DNA from: Paenibacillus bouchesdurhonensis
GTDB taxonomy: Bacteria; Bacillota; Bacilli; Paenibacillales; Paenibacillaceae
DNA length: 64,000 nt
Assembly: GCF_900155685.1 (NCBI RefSeq)
Contig: NZ_LT732548.1
Location: 4,725,302 to 4,789,301 of the forward strand
Reading direction: 5' to 3'
Part shown: one piece after another, positions 17,865-28,697 of the stretch
How the letters are laid out: each line of letters opens with the position of its first letter
How positions within the stretch are numbered: position 1 is the first letter of the stretch
Position numbers and translations under genes: made by a program
Notes under the pieces: generated by a model
The model's input: only the letters and a program-made list of their open reading frames with translations
The model's database searches: none
Told to the model about the DNA's origin: nothing

Positions 17865-18005
17865 GATCGATTCGACGCCTCCATTCAACAATATTCGGAA
17901 TACTCATATCGTTAAGATGCGCCGGAATGGACCGGGTTATCCGTCCTTAAAACAACCTCTACGGAATAAGCAAGGAATATAATATACTCTCGAATTTACG
18001 AATGC

Positions 18006-19271
18006 TTATACTAAGGCTTTTGCCGCAATATCGGAACGCTGATGCTTGCCCTCGAAGATGATGCGCTCCGCGGCGGCATAAGCCTTCTCGCGAGCTTCGG
18101 CAATATCCTGTCCCAACCCAACGACACCCAATACGCGTCCACCGTTCGTTATCCACTCCCCAGCTCCATTCTTCGCTGTTCCTGCATGGAATACAAGTGC
18201 ATCCCCGGCTTCATCCAGCCCGGAAATCGGCAGTCCCTTCGGATAGGACGCAGGATAGCCTCCTGAAGCAAGCACTACGCATACCGCCGCCTCATTGCTC
18301 CATTCGATTTCCACCTGATCCAAAGTTCCATTAACGGATGCAAGGAAGATCTCCAGCAGATCGCTCTTTAGTCTCGGAAGCACGACCTGGGTTTCCGGAT
18401 CGCCGAACCTTGCATTAAATTCAATTGTCTTCGGCTTGCCGTCCGGAGAAATCATCAGCCCGGCAAACAGCACGCCGCGGAATGGGCGACCTTCCGCCAC
18501 CATCGCCTTGGCCGTTGGCTTAATGATCGTCTCGACCGCTTCCTCGATGATGGAATCCGCGATATGCGGCAGCGGAGAGTATGTCCCCATGCCACCTGTA
18601 TTCGGCCCTTTGTCATTATCATAGACCTGCTTATGATCCTGCGCTGCCGACATCGGTCGCACGACTTCTCCATCCACAAAAGCAAGGATCGACATTTCCT
18701 GTCCTTCGAGGAACTCCTCAATGACCACTTGGCTGCCCGCGTCGCCAAATACCTTGCCGACCATAATGTCCTTCAAAGCCGCTTCCGCTTCCTCGCGTGT
18801 AAAAGCTACAGTTACCCCTTTGCCCGCAGCAAGACCGTCCGCCTTAATGACGATCGGTAGCTTCTGCTGATCGAGGTATGTCTTAGCCTTATCATAGTTA
18901 TCGAACTTCTCATAGGCAGCTGTAGGAATGTTGTATTTTTTCAGCAAATCCTTCATGAATGTCTTGCTGCCCTCGATATGAGCCGCATTTTTACGCGGCC
19001 CGAACACCGGAATACTCTTCGCCTCGAACGCATCCACGATCCCGTCCGCCAGCGGATCATCCGGCCCGACAACAACCAAACCAACTTGCTTCTCCTGAGC
19101 AAAGGCCGTCAATTTATCGAATTCATTGACCGCAATCGGAACAATCTCTGCCACTTGGCCAATTCCCGCATTACCCGGCGCGCAATAAATCGTCCCCGCC
19201 TTCGGGCTTTTGGCCAGCGCCCAACAGATCGCATGCTCCCGGCCGCCGCCGCCAATCACTAAAATATCCAT
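18006..19271 (-). CDS. purD: Phosphoribosylamine-glycine ligase
   Basis: A 421-residue ATP-grasp enzyme (GAR synthetase) for step 2 of purine synthesis, joining phosphoribosylamine and glycine. It begins MDILVIGGGGREHA, carries the ATP-grasp core (VIKADGLAAGKGVTVAF) and metal ligands in EFNARFGDPETQ. The start is ATG 19271 behind GGGGGGAG; the longer frame to 19337 adds non-homologous residues. It is the last gene of the purine operon, 124 nt after purH. No convincing T-run hairpin follows it. Confidence 0.97.
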   Translation of the reverse strand: MDILVIGGGGREHAICWALAKSPKAGTIYCAPGNAGIGQVAEIVPIAVNEFDKLTAFAQEKQVGLVVVGPDDPLADGIVDAFEAKSIPVFGPRKNAAHIEGSKTFMKDLLKKYNIPTAAYEKFDNYDKAKTYLDQQKLPIVIKADGLAAGKGVTVAFTREEAEAALKDIMVGKVFGDAGSQVVIEEFLEGQEMSILAFVDGEVVRPMSAAQDHKQVYDNDKGPNTGGMGTYSPLPHIADSIIEEAVETIIKPTAKAMVAEGRPFRGVLFAGLMISPDGKPKTIEFNARFGDPETQVVLPRLKSDLLEIFLASVNGTLDQVEIEWSNEAAVCVVLASGGYPASYPKGLPISGLDEAGDALVFHAGTAKNGAGEWITNGGRVLGVVGLGQDIAEAREKAYAAAERIIFEGKHQRSDIAAKALV

Positions 19272-19395
19272 ACTGCTCCCCCCTATAGCCAAACAGCAAA
19301 CGGCAGGCCGCCTCTGCTGTCCACCGTCCCTGTCCATCTGAAAAGTTTATATAAAGGTTACATCGTGATCAAAAGCTGACTTTAAAACTACCTCT

Positions 19396-20943
19396 CTAGT
19401 GCTTGAAGTGGCGAATGCCGGTGAAGACCATGGCAACCCCATACTTGTTCGCCATTTGGATGGATTCCTCGTCCTTGACCGAGCCGCCCGGCTGAATAAT
19501 AGCCGTTACGCCAGCTTTAGCAGCCGTCTCTACCGTATCGCCCATGGGGAAAAACGCATCGGAAGACAGCACGCTGCCCTTCACTTTATCTCCGGCCTGC
19601 TCGATGGCGATCTTCGCCGAGCCGACACGGTTCATTTGTCCGGCGCCCACGCCGATCGTCATATCATCCTTCGCCAGCACGATGGCGTTAGACTTCACAT
19701 GCTTAACTACTTTCCAAGCAAACAAAAGCTGCTTCAATTCTTCTTCGGATGGAGCACGATCCGTGACCACCTTCAGATCCGATTCCTGCAAAGAGTGAAC
19801 ATCGCTGTCCTGAACGATCATGCCGCCGTCAATCGAAGTAACGACAAGCTGGCTCTTGCGATTTACACCCAGCTCCAGTCCGTTCACCTTCAACAATCGG
19901 ATGTTTTTCTTCTGCGTCAGAACGGCAATGGCTTCATCCGTAAATCCAGGAGCAAGGATAATTTCTAAGAAAATCTCCTTAAGCAGCAGTGCCGTCGCTT
20001 CGTCAATAATACGGTTAGCTGCTACAATGCCGCCGAAGATCGATACCGGGTCAGCCTCATGCGCTTTGCGGAATGCCTCGTAAATGCTGGCTCCGATTCC
20101 CACGCCACAAGGATTCATATGCTTAACGACCACGACCGCCGGCTCTTCGAATTCCTTGACGATTTGCAGAGCCGCATTAGCGTCATTAATGTTATTATAG
20201 GAAAGCTCTTTGCCGTGCAGCTGTTCCGCCGAGGTGAGCGTATCCGCCGCAGCCAGTGGTTTGCGATAGAACGCCGCCTTCTGGTGTGGATTTTCGCCAT
20301 AACGAAGATTTTGGATCTTCTCATACGTGACTGTAAAACGTTCCGGAAGCGGGTCGCCGTTCACGTTCGACAAATAATCGGAAATCAAAGCATCGTAAGC
20401 CGCCGTATGACGGAAAACTTTGGCCGCAAGCTGTTTGCGCGTATCCAGGGTCGTATCCCCTTCGGCTGCAATTTCATCCAAGACCTTGCTATAATCACCC
20501 GAGTCAACGACAACAGAGACGAAGGCGTGATTTTTGGCAGCGGAACGCAGCATAGTTGGCCCGCCGATATCGATATTTTCAATCGCATCTTCATAAGTGA
20601 CATTCGGCTTCGCAATCGTCTCCTGGAACGGATACAAATTGACGACGACCAGATCGATATAATCCAGGCCAAGCTCCTGCATTTGCGCTTGGTGCTCGGC
20701 GCTGTCCCGTACCGCCAGCAGTCCGCTATGAACTGCAGGATGCAGCGTCTTCACGCGGCCATCGAGTACTTCCGGAAAGCCCGTTACATCAGATATGCCG
20801 ATGACAGGAATACCTTCCTTCGACAAAAGACTTTTCGTGCCCCCGGTTGAAATAATTTCTACTCCTAATTGCGACAGCCCGCGGCAAAAATCCACGATAC
20901 CCGTTTTATCCGAAACGCTAACCAGCGCTCTTTTGATACTCAC
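19396..20943 (-). CDS. purH: AICAR transformylase/IMP cyclohydrolase
   Basis: A 515-residue bifunctional enzyme for the last two steps to IMP. The N-terminal ~200 residues form the MGS-like IMP cyclohydrolase (GTKSLLSKEGIPV, DGRVKTLHPAVHSGLL). The rest is the formyltransferase, with the catalytic Lys-His pair in VVVKHMNPCG. Length is typical (about 512). It is separated from purN by an unusually long 288-nt spacer. Confidence 0.97.
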   Translation of the reverse strand: MSIKRALVSVSDKTGIVDFCRGLSQLGVEIISTGGTKSLLSKEGIPVIGISDVTGFPEVLDGRVKTLHPAVHSGLLAVRDSAEHQAQMQELGLDYIDLVVVNLYPFQETIAKPNVTYEDAIENIDIGGPTMLRSAAKNHAFVSVVVDSGDYSKVLDEIAAEGDTTLDTRKQLAAKVFRHTAAYDALISDYLSNVNGDPLPERFTVTYEKIQNLRYGENPHQKAAFYRKPLAAADTLTSAEQLHGKELSYNNINDANAALQIVKEFEEPAVVVVKHMNPCGVGIGASIYEAFRKAHEADPVSIFGGIVAANRIIDEATALLLKEIFLEIILAPGFTDEAIAVLTQKKNIRLLKVNGLELGVNRKSQLVVTSIDGGMIVQDSDVHSLQESDLKVVTDRAPSEEELKQLLFAWKVVKHVKSNAIVLAKDDMTIGVGAGQMNRVGSAKIAIEQAGDKVKGSVLSSDAFFPMGDTVETAAKAGVTAIIQPGGSVKDEESIQMANKYGVAMVFTGIRHFKH

Positions 20944-21047
20944 GATTGGCTTCCTCCTCTATATTATGGCAAGAATAACGCCTCGGCTTCATGCCGGACT
21001 AGCTAAAAGCTGATGTTTCCTATATTTCATTTGCTAGATAAATGACC

Positions 21048-21069
21048 CGATATTTCTCGGGAAATATCG
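21048..21069 (-). other. Hairpin in the 288-nt purN-purH spacer
   Basis: CGATATTTC and GAAATATCG form a perfect 9-bp stem with a 4-nt loop. No T-run follows, so it is not a terminator; it could be an mRNA processing or stability element. The remainder of 20944-21231 holds no credible gene, and only a weak internal promoter candidate (TTGACG, 16 nt, TAATGT on the minus strand). Confidence 0.5.
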
Positions 21070-21231
21070 AAAATGCCACATTAACCGCTGCAAGTAAAAC
21101 GTCAATCGACATACACTATAAGAACAAAGACGTGAATACGCAGTTTTCGCAAAACGATAGCACTGTTTTGTGACTCCACCATCATTTGAATCTATCCTAA
21201 GCTTGTTCGCACCGTTATACGATATGCAACA

Positions 21232-21864
21232 CTACGAAATCGTAATGTTCCGCCCATCGATCCGAATCTTTCCTCCCGCAAACCAACCAACCACCTGCGG
21301 ATACAAATCGCGCTCAGCGGCGTGAATCTTCTCTTCGAGAGATTCTCTCGTATCCCCCTGCTGGATTTCGACGACCTTCTGGGCAATGACCGGCCCGGTA
21401 TCCATTCCGCCGTCAACCAGATGCACGGTCACACCGGTGACTTTAACGCCATAAGACCAAGCCTGCCCGATCGCATCCTTTCCAGGAAAAGATGGCAGCA
21501 AGGACGGATGGATATTAATCATGCGCCCTTGATACGCATCTACCAGAACCGGAGTGAGAAGCAGCATATATCCCGCAAGCACAATCAAATCTACGCCTCT
21601 GCGTTCCAACTCTTCAGCGATCTCCACTTCATAGTCTTCACGGCGGGAATAGGCTTTCCGCTCAAACACAAAGCAATCCACGCCAGCACGATGCGCCCGT
21701 TCGACGACGGGAGCCTCCGGTTTATTGCAGACTAGCAGTACGATTTCCGCCCCTAATGTACCCTCGCGCGAAGCGTCTATGAGGGTTTGAAAATTGCTCC
21801 CCTGACCGGAGGCAAACACCGCGATCCGATAGGGTCTCCTGCTTCCAACAGATTGATCCGTCAT
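21232..21864 (-). CDS. purN: Phosphoribosylglycinamide formyltransferase
   Basis: A 210-residue enzyme that formylates GAR with 10-formyl-THF (step 3). It starts with a Rossmann-like AVFASGQGSNFQTLID. Conserved catalytic residues are seen in MINIHPSLLPSFPGKDA (Asn, His) and HLVDGGMDTGPVI (Asp). The start ATG overlaps the purM stop by one base (TAATG). Confidence 0.96.
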   Translation of the reverse strand: MTDQSVGSRRPYRIAVFASGQGSNFQTLIDASREGTLGAEIVLLVCNKPEAPVVERAHRAGVDCFVFERKAYSRREDYEVEIAEELERRGVDLIVLAGYMLLLTPVLVDAYQGRMINIHPSLLPSFPGKDAIGQAWSYGVKVTGVTVHLVDGGMDTGPVIAQKVVEIQQGDTRESLEEKIHAAERDLYPQVVGWFAGGKIRIDGRNITIS

Positions 21865-22907
21865 TATACTTCTGCTCCAGTGAACTTCACTTCCCTGCTG
21901 CCTTCCGTAACGCGACCGATAACATAAGGCGTTTCACCAGCAGCACGCAAAGTTTCAAGCGTCTTGTCCGCTTCTTCTGCAGCAACTACGATCACGAGTC
22001 CGATCCCCATGTTAAAGGTCGTAAACATATCACGGTTGCTCACATCGCCCTTCTTCTGGAGCAAGTCAAAGATCGGCAAAATCGGCCATGCGCCGTAATT
22101 GATTTCTGCACCAACATGTTCAGGAAGCACGCGAGGAATATTTTCAATAAATCCGCCGCCTGTAATATGCGCCATCCCTTTAACCTGCACTTGCTCCAGC
22201 AAAGCGAGGACCGGCTTCACATACAGCTTCGTCGGCGTCAGAAGCACATCGCCAAGCAGAGCGCCGTCAAGCTCAGGAAGCGAATCATGGAGGCTATAAC
22301 CGCATTGCTCAAGCAATAGCTTACGAACAAGGGAGAAGCCGTTGCTGTGCACACCGCTGGAGGCCAGGCCAATAATTGTATCGCCCGCTGCAATCTTGCT
22401 TCCGTTAATAATCTTGCTCTTATCTACTACCCCTACCGTGAACCCGGCAATATCATACTCGCCCTCGGCGTACATGCCTGGCATTTCTGCGGTTTCGCCA
22501 CCGATCAAGGCGCAGCCAGATTGACTGCAGCCATCTGCAATCCCGGACACAATCGCCTCGATCTTGGCCGGAATTACTTTATCGCAGGCGAGGTAGTCCA
22601 AGAAAAAGAGCGGCTCCGCCCCTTGAACGACAACGTCATTGACGCACATCGCCACCGCGTCAATCCCGATCGTATCATGCTTGTCCATCGCAAAAGCGAT
22701 TTTCAGCTTCGTTCCGACGCCATCCGTCCCCGAAACGAGGACTGGCTCCTCATATTTATCTTTGTTCAAGCCGAACAAAGCGCCAAAGCCGCCCAAATCC
22801 GTTAATACTTCAGGACGGAACGTCCGTTTGACGTGGCTTTTCATCCGCTCTACCGCTTCATTGCCCGCTGCGATGTCTACACCGGCATTTTTATAAGCTT
22901 CAGACAC
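21864..22907 (-). CDS. purM: AIR synthetase
   Basis: A 347-residue enzyme that closes FGAM to AIR with ATP. Typical motifs are [33 protein letters not shown] and the C-terminal [10 protein letters not shown] placed the start at GTG 22907 ([11 protein letters not shown]), with GAGGAG 9-10 nt upstream, which gives the family length of about 346; the frame extends to 22925. It overlaps purN. Confidence 0.96.
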   Translation of the reverse strand: MSEAYKNAGVDIAAGNEAVERMKSHVKRTFRPEVLTDLGGFGALFGLNKDKYEEPVLVSGTDGVGTKLKIAFAMDKHDTIGIDAVAMCVNDVVVQGAEPLFFLDYLACDKVIPAKIEAIVSGIADGCSQSGCALIGGETAEMPGMYAEGEYDIAGFTVGVVDKSKIINGSKIAAGDTIIGLASSGVHSNGFSLVRKLLLEQCGYSLHDSLPELDGALLGDVLLTPTKLYVKPVLALLEQVQVKGMAHITGGGFIENIPRVLPEHVGAEINYGAWPILPIFDLLQKKGDVSNRDMFTTFNMGIGLVIVVAAEEADKTLETLRAAGETPYVIGRVTEGSREVKFTGAEV

Positions 22908-22982
22908 GATGGACACTCTCCTCAAAATATTTTTAGGGGTTGTTCAAAAAGTCAATCATTGATCACAATTAATCACATTAAC

Positions 22983-24461
22983 TTAACAGCCGCAGCCGAA
23001 CTTCTCCTCACCCTCAAAATCCGTCCGCGTCGGATATTCGTTATCGAAGCAGGCCATGCACAGCCCGCCTTTATAATCCTTCGCGTTATCTCCTTCGACG
23101 GCGCCGATCAAGCCTTCGGCGCTTAAGAATTCCAGGGAATCCGCATTGATTTCCTGGCGGATTTCTTCAACGGTCTTTGAGGAAGCAATCAGCTCCGCCC
23201 GGCTCGGCGTATCGATGCCGTAGAAGCAAGGATTTCTAAACGGCGGTGAAGTGATCCGCACATGCACCTCCGTCGCTCCCGCTTCGCGCAGCAGATTTAC
23301 AATGCGGCGCGAGGTCGTCCCGCGGACGATCGAATCGTCGATCATCACGACGCGCTTGCCTTCGACGACTCGGCGCACGGCGCTCAGTTTCATCTTCACG
23401 CCCTGTTCGCGCAGCTCCTGGCTCGGCTGAATGAAGGTACGGCCCGTATATTTATTTTTGATCAAGCCAAGCTCATACGGAATCCCCGTCTGCTCGGCGT
23501 AGCCGATTGCTGCGGAAATACTGGAATCCGGAACGCCGGTAACGACGTCGGCATCAACGAACGATTCCTGTGCCATGACTTGACCCATCCGTTTGCGAGC
23601 CGCATGCATATTGGAACCGTTCATATCGCTGTCAGGACGGGAGAAATAAATATACTCCATGGCGCATAGCGCCTTGCGCTTAGGCTCTGCATAACGATCC
23701 TCATGCACGCCCTCCGCGTCCAGCACCAGCATTTCGCCCGGCAATATATCGCGGATCGTTTCCGCTCCGACGACCTCAAACGCACAGGTCTCGGATGAGA
23801 ATACATAAGCGTCGCCCAGACGGCCCATCGTTAGCGGACGAAGCCCATGCGGATCGCTGGCGACGATCATACGGTCATTCGTCAGCAGCAGGAACGCGAA
23901 CCCGCCGATCAATTGGCCGAGCGCGTCTCTTGCTGCTTCGACGAAATCCTTGGATGACCGGGCGATCAAATGCGCAATTACTTCCGTATCGCTGGTTGTT
24001 TGAAAGATGGAGCCGCTCTGCTCCAATTGATGACGGATTTGCGGGGCATTGACGATGTTGCCGTTCGTAGCTACCGCGAGATCTCCATCCCGATATTTAA
24101 AAATCAGCGGCTGCGCATTCATCAGACTGGTGTCCCCGTTCGTGGAATAACGGACATGCCCAATGGAACGGTCGCCATGCAGCGAGCTCAGTCTGTCCCG
24201 ATCGAACACTTCCTTCACGAGCCCCATGCCCCGGTAATAATTGAACTCCTCACCGTTCGTTACGCATAGTCCTGCGCTCTCTTCCCCCCGGTGCTGCAGC
24301 GCGTGCAGGCCGTAGTAGGACAAAGAGGCGGCTTCGGGGTGACCGAACACCCCGAATACACCGCATTCCTCTTTTAGCGTATCAAATATATCACTCTTGC
24401 CTGTTCCTTGATTATAATAGTCTCCTGTCCAAAGCCCTTGCGGAATTATTGCATCAGACAT
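22983..24461 (-). CDS. purF: Amidophosphoribosyltransferase
   Basis: A 492-residue committed-step enzyme that makes phosphoribosylamine from PRPP and glutamine. The Ntn nucleophile is Cys33 ([11 protein letters not shown]), so the predicted propeptide is about 32 residues, longer than the 11 residues of the Bacillus subtilis enzyme. Start ATG 24461 is well supported by GGGAGG upstream. The PRPP loop is [16 protein letters not shown]. Cys residues in [11 protein letters not shown] and the terminal GCGC provide 4Fe-4S ligands, as in the Bacillus type. It overlaps purL by 16 nt. Confidence 0.97.
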   Translation of the reverse strand: MSDAIIPQGLWTGDYYNQGTGKSDIFDTLKEECGVFGVFGHPEAASLSYYGLHALQHRGEESAGLCVTNGEEFNYYRGMGLVKEVFDRDRLSSLHGDRSIGHVRYSTNGDTSLMNAQPLIFKYRDGDLAVATNGNIVNAPQIRHQLEQSGSIFQTTSDTEVIAHLIARSSKDFVEAARDALGQLIGGFAFLLLTNDRMIVASDPHGLRPLTMGRLGDAYVFSSETCAFEVVGAETIRDILPGEMLVLDAEGVHEDRYAEPKRKALCAMEYIYFSRPDSDMNGSNMHAARKRMGQVMAQESFVDADVVTGVPDSSISAAIGYAEQTGIPYELGLIKNKYTGRTFIQPSQELREQGVKMKLSAVRRVVEGKRVVMIDDSIVRGTTSRRIVNLLREAGATEVHVRITSPPFRNPCFYGIDTPSRAELIASSKTVEEIRQEINADSLEFLSAEGLIGAVEGDNAKDYKGGLCMACFDNEYPTRTDFEGEEKFGCGC

Positions 24462-26689
24462 GGAATTACATCCTCCCAGACCTGCTTCAGCTCGCTTACC
24501 GGTCTGTTCAGCACGGAGCGGGCATTCACCGAAATCTCCAGATTGTCGCCTGTAACTTGACCGATGTTTTGAACCGGAACGCCGTAGGATGCGATCAACT
24601 GCTCCAGCTCTGCCGCCTTATCCGGAGATGCCGATAGCAGGATGCGGGATTGAGACTCACTGAATAGGGCAAAGTCAGGACGAAGCTCTGTCGCAAAATT
24701 GACTTTGGCGCCAAGGCTGCCGCTGATGCAGGACTCGGCCAGAGCTACGGCCAGCCCCCCTTCGGACAAATCATGCGCAGATTGCACAAGCCCCTTTTGA
24801 ATCGCTGCCAGCACGCTGTCCAGCAATTTTTTCTCGACGTTCAGGTCAAGCGCCGGTGGCCGTCCCTCCGTCACGTCATGAACGACCGCCTGGAATTCAC
24901 TTCCGCCAAGCTCAGCAAAAGTCTCGCCAAGCAGGAATACAGCGTCTCCCTCCGCCTTAAAGCCTTGCGTCGTAATATGATCCGTATCATGTACGAGGCC
25001 AACCATGCCAACAACCGGTGTTGGGTAAATTGCGCCTTTGGAATTCTCATTATACAAACTGACGTTACCGCCAATAACTGGAGCATCCAGCACACGACAG
25101 GCTTCCGCCATGCCGTCAACCGCTTTTTCCATTTGCCAGAAAATATCGGGCTTCTCCGGGCTTCCGAAGTTCAGGTTGTCCGTAATCGCCAGCGGCTCGG
25201 CTCCAGAGCAGACCACGTTGCGCGCCGCTTCGCTGACCGCGATGCGTCCGCCAACCTCTGGATCCAGATATACAAACCGTCCGTTGCAGTCTGTAGTCAT
25301 AGCGAGTCCCTTGCGCGTGCCGCGAATCGTCACGACCGCCGCGTCCGAGCCCGGTTGAACCGCCGTGCTGGTACGAACCATGTAATCATATTGGTTATAT
25401 ACCCACGCTTTGCTCGCTACGGAAGGAGAGGATAATACTTTATCCAATGCTCCGTTCAAATCCGTAACCTCGTCGTAGCGCAGTGTATCTACATTCGCAT
25501 TTTCTTCATAGTAAGCCGGTACAGCCGATGGCTTGTTATAAATCGGGCACTCGTCGACAAGCGCCGTTACCGGCATATCGCCAACAACTTCACCTTGGTG
25601 GATCAGTCTTAGACGTCCGTCGTCCGTCACTTTACCCACCTTGGCGCAAATTACGCCCCAACGCTCGAAAATCTCCAGCGCCTGCGCCTCATCCTTCGGC
25701 TCGACGACGAACAGCATGCGCTCTTGAGACTCGGAGAGCATCATTTCATATGGCGTCATGCCTTCTTCGCGCTGCGGCACCTCATCCAAATACAGCTCCA
25801 GACCGTTGCCGGCCTTACTTGCCATCTCCGCGCTGGAGCAGGTTAGACCCGCTGCGCCCATATCCTGAATACCAAGCACGATACCGGAGTTAATCAGCTC
25901 CAGACATGCCTCCATCACCAGCTTCTCCATAAATGGATCGCCGACCTGTACAGCCGTCCGCTTTGATTCGGACTCTTCCGTCAACTCTTCCGAAGCAAAT
26001 GTTGCCCCGTGAATACCGTCGCGGCCTGTCGGAGGCCCCACATAAAACACTGGGTTGCCTACGCCCTTCGCGACGCCGCGCTGGATTTTATCATGCTCGA
26101 TCAAACCTACGCACATTGCGTTAACTAGTGGATTGCCGTCATAGGCATCATCAAACACCACTTCGCCGCCAACCGTCGGAATGCCGATACAGTTGCCATA
26201 GCCGGCAATCCCGGATACGACATGCTCGAACAAGTACTTTACGCGGTCGCTTTCCAGCTTGCCGAAGCGCAGGGAGTTGAGCAGGGCAACCGGTCTTGCG
26301 CCCATAGAGAAAATATCGCGGATAATGCCGCCCACGCCTGTCGCCGCCCCTTGGTACGGTTCAACCGCAGAGGGGTGGTTATGGCTTTCGATTTTAAATA
26401 CAACCGCTTGGTTGTCGCCGATATCTACGATTCCGGCGCCTTCGCCCGGCCCCATGAGGACGCGCGGCCCTTCAGTCGGGAAGCGGCGAAGCAGCGGTTT
26501 GGAATTTTTATAGGCACAGTGCTCAGACCACATGACGCTGAATACGCCGATTTCCGTATAGTTCGGTTTACGTCCCAGAAATCCGCAAATCAGTTCGTAC
26601 TCACTGTCCGATACGCCCATTTGTTTATAAATTTGCTGTTCTGCGATTTGCTCTGCATTCGGTTCTTTAGCGGACACTTGCTGACTCAT
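24446..26689 (-). CDS. purL: FGAM synthetase, small-type PurL
   Basis: A 747-residue catalytic subunit of the PurLQS complex, which converts FGAR to FGAM. Visible motifs are [36 protein letters not shown] and [16 protein letters not shown]. The small-type enzyme lacks the glutaminase domain, which is supplied by PurQ, with PurS as bridge; all three genes are adjacent here. It overlaps purQ by 23 nt. Confidence 0.98.
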   Translation of the reverse strand: MSQQVSAKEPNAEQIAEQQIYKQMGVSDSEYELICGFLGRKPNYTEIGVFSVMWSEHCAYKNSKPLLRRFPTEGPRVLMGPGEGAGIVDIGDNQAVVFKIESHNHPSAVEPYQGAATGVGGIIRDIFSMGARPVALLNSLRFGKLESDRVKYLFEHVVSGIAGYGNCIGIPTVGGEVVFDDAYDGNPLVNAMCVGLIEHDKIQRGVAKGVGNPVFYVGPPTGRDGIHGATFASEELTEESESKRTAVQVGDPFMEKLVMEACLELINSGIVLGIQDMGAAGLTCSSAEMASKAGNGLELYLDEVPQREEGMTPYEMMLSESQERMLFVVEPKDEAQALEIFERWGVICAKVGKVTDDGRLRLIHQGEVVGDMPVTALVDECPIYNKPSAVPAYYEENANVDTLRYDEVTDLNGALDKVLSSPSVASKAWVYNQYDYMVRTSTAVQPGSDAAVVTIRGTRKGLAMTTDCNGRFVYLDPEVGGRIAVSEAARNVVCSGAEPLAITDNLNFGSPEKPDIFWQMEKAVDGMAEACRVLDAPVIGGNVSLYNENSKGAIYPTPVVGMVGLVHDTDHITTQGFKAEGDAVFLLGETFAELGGSEFQAVVHDVTEGRPPALDLNVEKKLLDSVLAAIQKGLVQSAHDLSEGGLAVALAESCISGSLGAKVNFATELRPDFALFSESQSRILLSASPDKAAELEQLIASYGVPVQNIGQVTGDNLEISVNARSVLNRPVSELKQVWEDVIPCLMQ

Positions 26690-27356
26690 GCCGATCCCTC
26701 CAAGCCTTTAATATCGATGTAAACATACGTTTGCCGTCCTCTGATCCAAGCAGGCTGTCCACTGCACGCTCAGGATGCGGCATCATGCCCACGACGTTCC
26801 CGCGTTCATTGGAAACTCCCGCAATGTCGTCTACGGAACCATTTGGATTATCCACATAACGGAAAATAATTTGATTGTTCGCCTTCAATTGAGCGTGCGT
26901 TGCTTCATCGCAATAATAGTTCCCCTCGCCATGGGCGATCGGGATATGAATCTCCTCGCCCTTCTGGTATTGGGTAGTGAACGGATTATCGTTGTTCTCT
27001 ACGCGAAGCACGGTATCATGGCAGCGGAATTTCAGCGACGTGTTGCGGCGCAGTGTGCCAGGGAGCAATCCGGCTTCGGTCAAAATTTGAAATCCGTTGC
27101 AAATGCCAAGAATATATTTGCCTTGCTCGGCGGCTTTGGCTACCTCGGCCATTACCGGAGCGAATCTTGCGATCGCCCCGCAGCGAAGATAGTCGCCATA
27201 AGAGAACCCGCCAGGAACAAGAATACAGTCATAAGCGGAAAGATCAGTGGCCGTGTGCCACACGTAATCGACTGGCTCGCCTAATGTGTCTTCCACGGCT
27301 TTATAGCAGTCGATATCACAGTTGGAACCGGGAAATACGAGTACTGCGAATTTCAT
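26667..27356 (-). CDS. purQ: FGAM synthetase glutaminase subunit
   Basis: A 229-residue class I glutamine amidotransferase. The nucleophile Cys lies in [12 protein letters not shown], and the His/Glu pair in [10 protein letters not shown]. It delivers ammonia to PurL. The start [16 protein letters not shown] is standard. It lies 3 nt after purS. Confidence 0.97.
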   Translation of the reverse strand: MKFAVLVFPGSNCDIDCYKAVEDTLGEPVDYVWHTATDLSAYDCILVPGGFSYGDYLRCGAIARFAPVMAEVAKAAEQGKYILGICNGFQILTEAGLLPGTLRRNTSLKFRCHDTVLRVENNDNPFTTQYQKGEEIHIPIAHGEGNYYCDEATHAQLKANNQIIFRYVDNPNGSVDDIAGVSNERGNVVGMMPHPERAVDSLLGSEDGKRMFTSILKAWRDRHESASVR

Positions 27357-27359
27357 GGA

Positions 27360-27605
27360 TTAGCCCTCCAATTCAAAGCGGTAATCTTCGACGACCGTGT
27401 TGGCCAACAGCTTCTCACACATCTCTTTTACACGGGCTTCCGCCTCATTGCGATCATTGGTATCCAGCTGCAGCTCCAAATACTTACCGATACGGACACT
27501 CTCAACCTCTGCAAATCCCATAGAATGCAGGGCACCTTGTACGGCAACTCCTTGCGGATCAAGTACGCTTTGCTTGATGGTGACATAAACGGACGCTTTA
27601 ATCAT
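27360..27605 (-). CDS. purS: FGAM synthetase subunit PurS
   Basis: An 81-residue ferredoxin-like subunit that bridges PurL and PurQ. It starts MIKASVYVTIKQSVLDPQG at ATG 27605, behind AGGAGG; the longer open frame to 27704 is not coding. Length fits the family (about 84). The spacer to purC is 165 nt. Confidence 0.96.
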   Translation of the reverse strand: MIKASVYVTIKQSVLDPQGVAVQGALHSMGFAEVESVRIGKYLELQLDTNDRNEAEARVKEMCEKLLANTVVEDYRFELEG

Positions 27606-27770
27606 ATTCCTCGTGTTCCTCCTAATGAATGATATAAATGAATCAAGTGCTGATTGTTGCAATATATTTATAAGCCTTCGCGACAAATGCGGCTGATGAA
27701 GCATCGCTTGTGAATCGCTTGTGTGTTCTTCCGCCGCTAGTCACTACAGCCTTGATACTGTAATTAAACT

Positions 27771-28670
27771 TCAGACTAACCGCTGACCGGTCAGGCGATA
27801 AAATATTTCCCGATATCGACAGGCCGTCTCTTCAACGACGGATGAGGGCAGTGGGGCGGGCTTGCTGTTCTTGTCCCAACCGGAGCCGGCAAGATAAGTA
27901 CGTACCGGCTCTTTATCCATGCTGTCGATATCCATATCGAGCACGTAATTTTCCTTCGCCCAGAAACGTGCCGCATCCGGGGTGAAAATTTCGTCGATCA
28001 GGATAAGCTCGCCATCCACCGAGCCGAATTCCAGCTTGCAGTCCGCGAGGATAATTCCCCGCTGGTCGCAGTACTGACGAGCGAACTCATACAGCTCCAA
28101 GCTCCGGGTGCGCAGTTGCTCGGCAAGCTCTGTCCCGACCAGTTCCGACATCCGCTCGAAGGAGATGTCCTCGTCATGGCCGACATCATTTTTCGAGGAA
28201 GGCGTAAATATCGGCTCTGGCAGCTTGGCGTTCTTTCTCAGACCTGCAGGCAGCTCTGTGCCATTGATCTCCCCGGTCTCCTCATACTGCCTCCAGCCGC
28301 CTCCCGTGACATAACCGCGTACGACACATTCAATAGGAATGCGCTCGGCTCTGCGGGCGACCATGATCCGATCCCTCAACAGATGCTTGTACTCCGGCTT
28401 CACCGTATCCCCAATACGATCCGGATCGGCATGAATAACATGATTGTCGATAAGATCGCTAGTCAGTGAGAACCAATGTGCGCTAAGACGATTGAGGACG
28501 CTGCCCTTGTCAGGCACAGCCGGCTCCAGCACGTAATCGAAAGCGGAAATGCGATCCGTCACCACGATTAGATAATGCTCTCCCAAATCGTACAGCTCCC
28601 GGACTTTGCCTTTATATAGCAGCGGCGCGTTTACCAGCTCCTCCGCCGTGGAAATCGCCTGTGATTCCAT
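27771..28670 (-). CDS. purC: SAICAR synthetase, long form
   Basis: A 299-residue ligase joining CAIR and aspartate. It starts at ATG 28670 behind GGGGGCAGGG. Motifs include LLYKGKVRELYDLG, VVTDRISAFDYVL and FTPSSKNDVGHDEDIS. The length and the TPSSK segment match the yeast/actinobacterial-like form (about 300 residues), not the roughly 240-residue form of Bacillus subtilis. It nevertheless sits in the normal purC position between purB and purS. Confidence 0.95.
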   Translation of the reverse strand: MESQAISTAEELVNAPLLYKGKVRELYDLGEHYLIVVTDRISAFDYVLEPAVPDKGSVLNRLSAHWFSLTSDLIDNHVIHADPDRIGDTVKPEYKHLLRDRIMVARRAERIPIECVVRGYVTGGGWRQYEETGEINGTELPAGLRKNAKLPEPIFTPSSKNDVGHDEDISFERMSELVGTELAEQLRTRSLELYEFARQYCDQRGIILADCKLEFGSVDGELILIDEIFTPDAARFWAKENYVLDMDIDSMDKEPVRTYLAGSGWDKNSKPAPLPSSVVEETACRYREIFYRLTGQRLV

Positions 28671-28697
28671 TGTCCCTGCCCCCTGCATTTCGTAGTA

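Noticed and set aside
17865-18005. Terminator of the pur operon after purD
   Set aside because: Only weak pairings without a T-run are seen in the 141-nt gap.
20059-20850. 263-codon plus-strand frame over purH
   Set aside because: It is antisense to a full-length, conserved purH.
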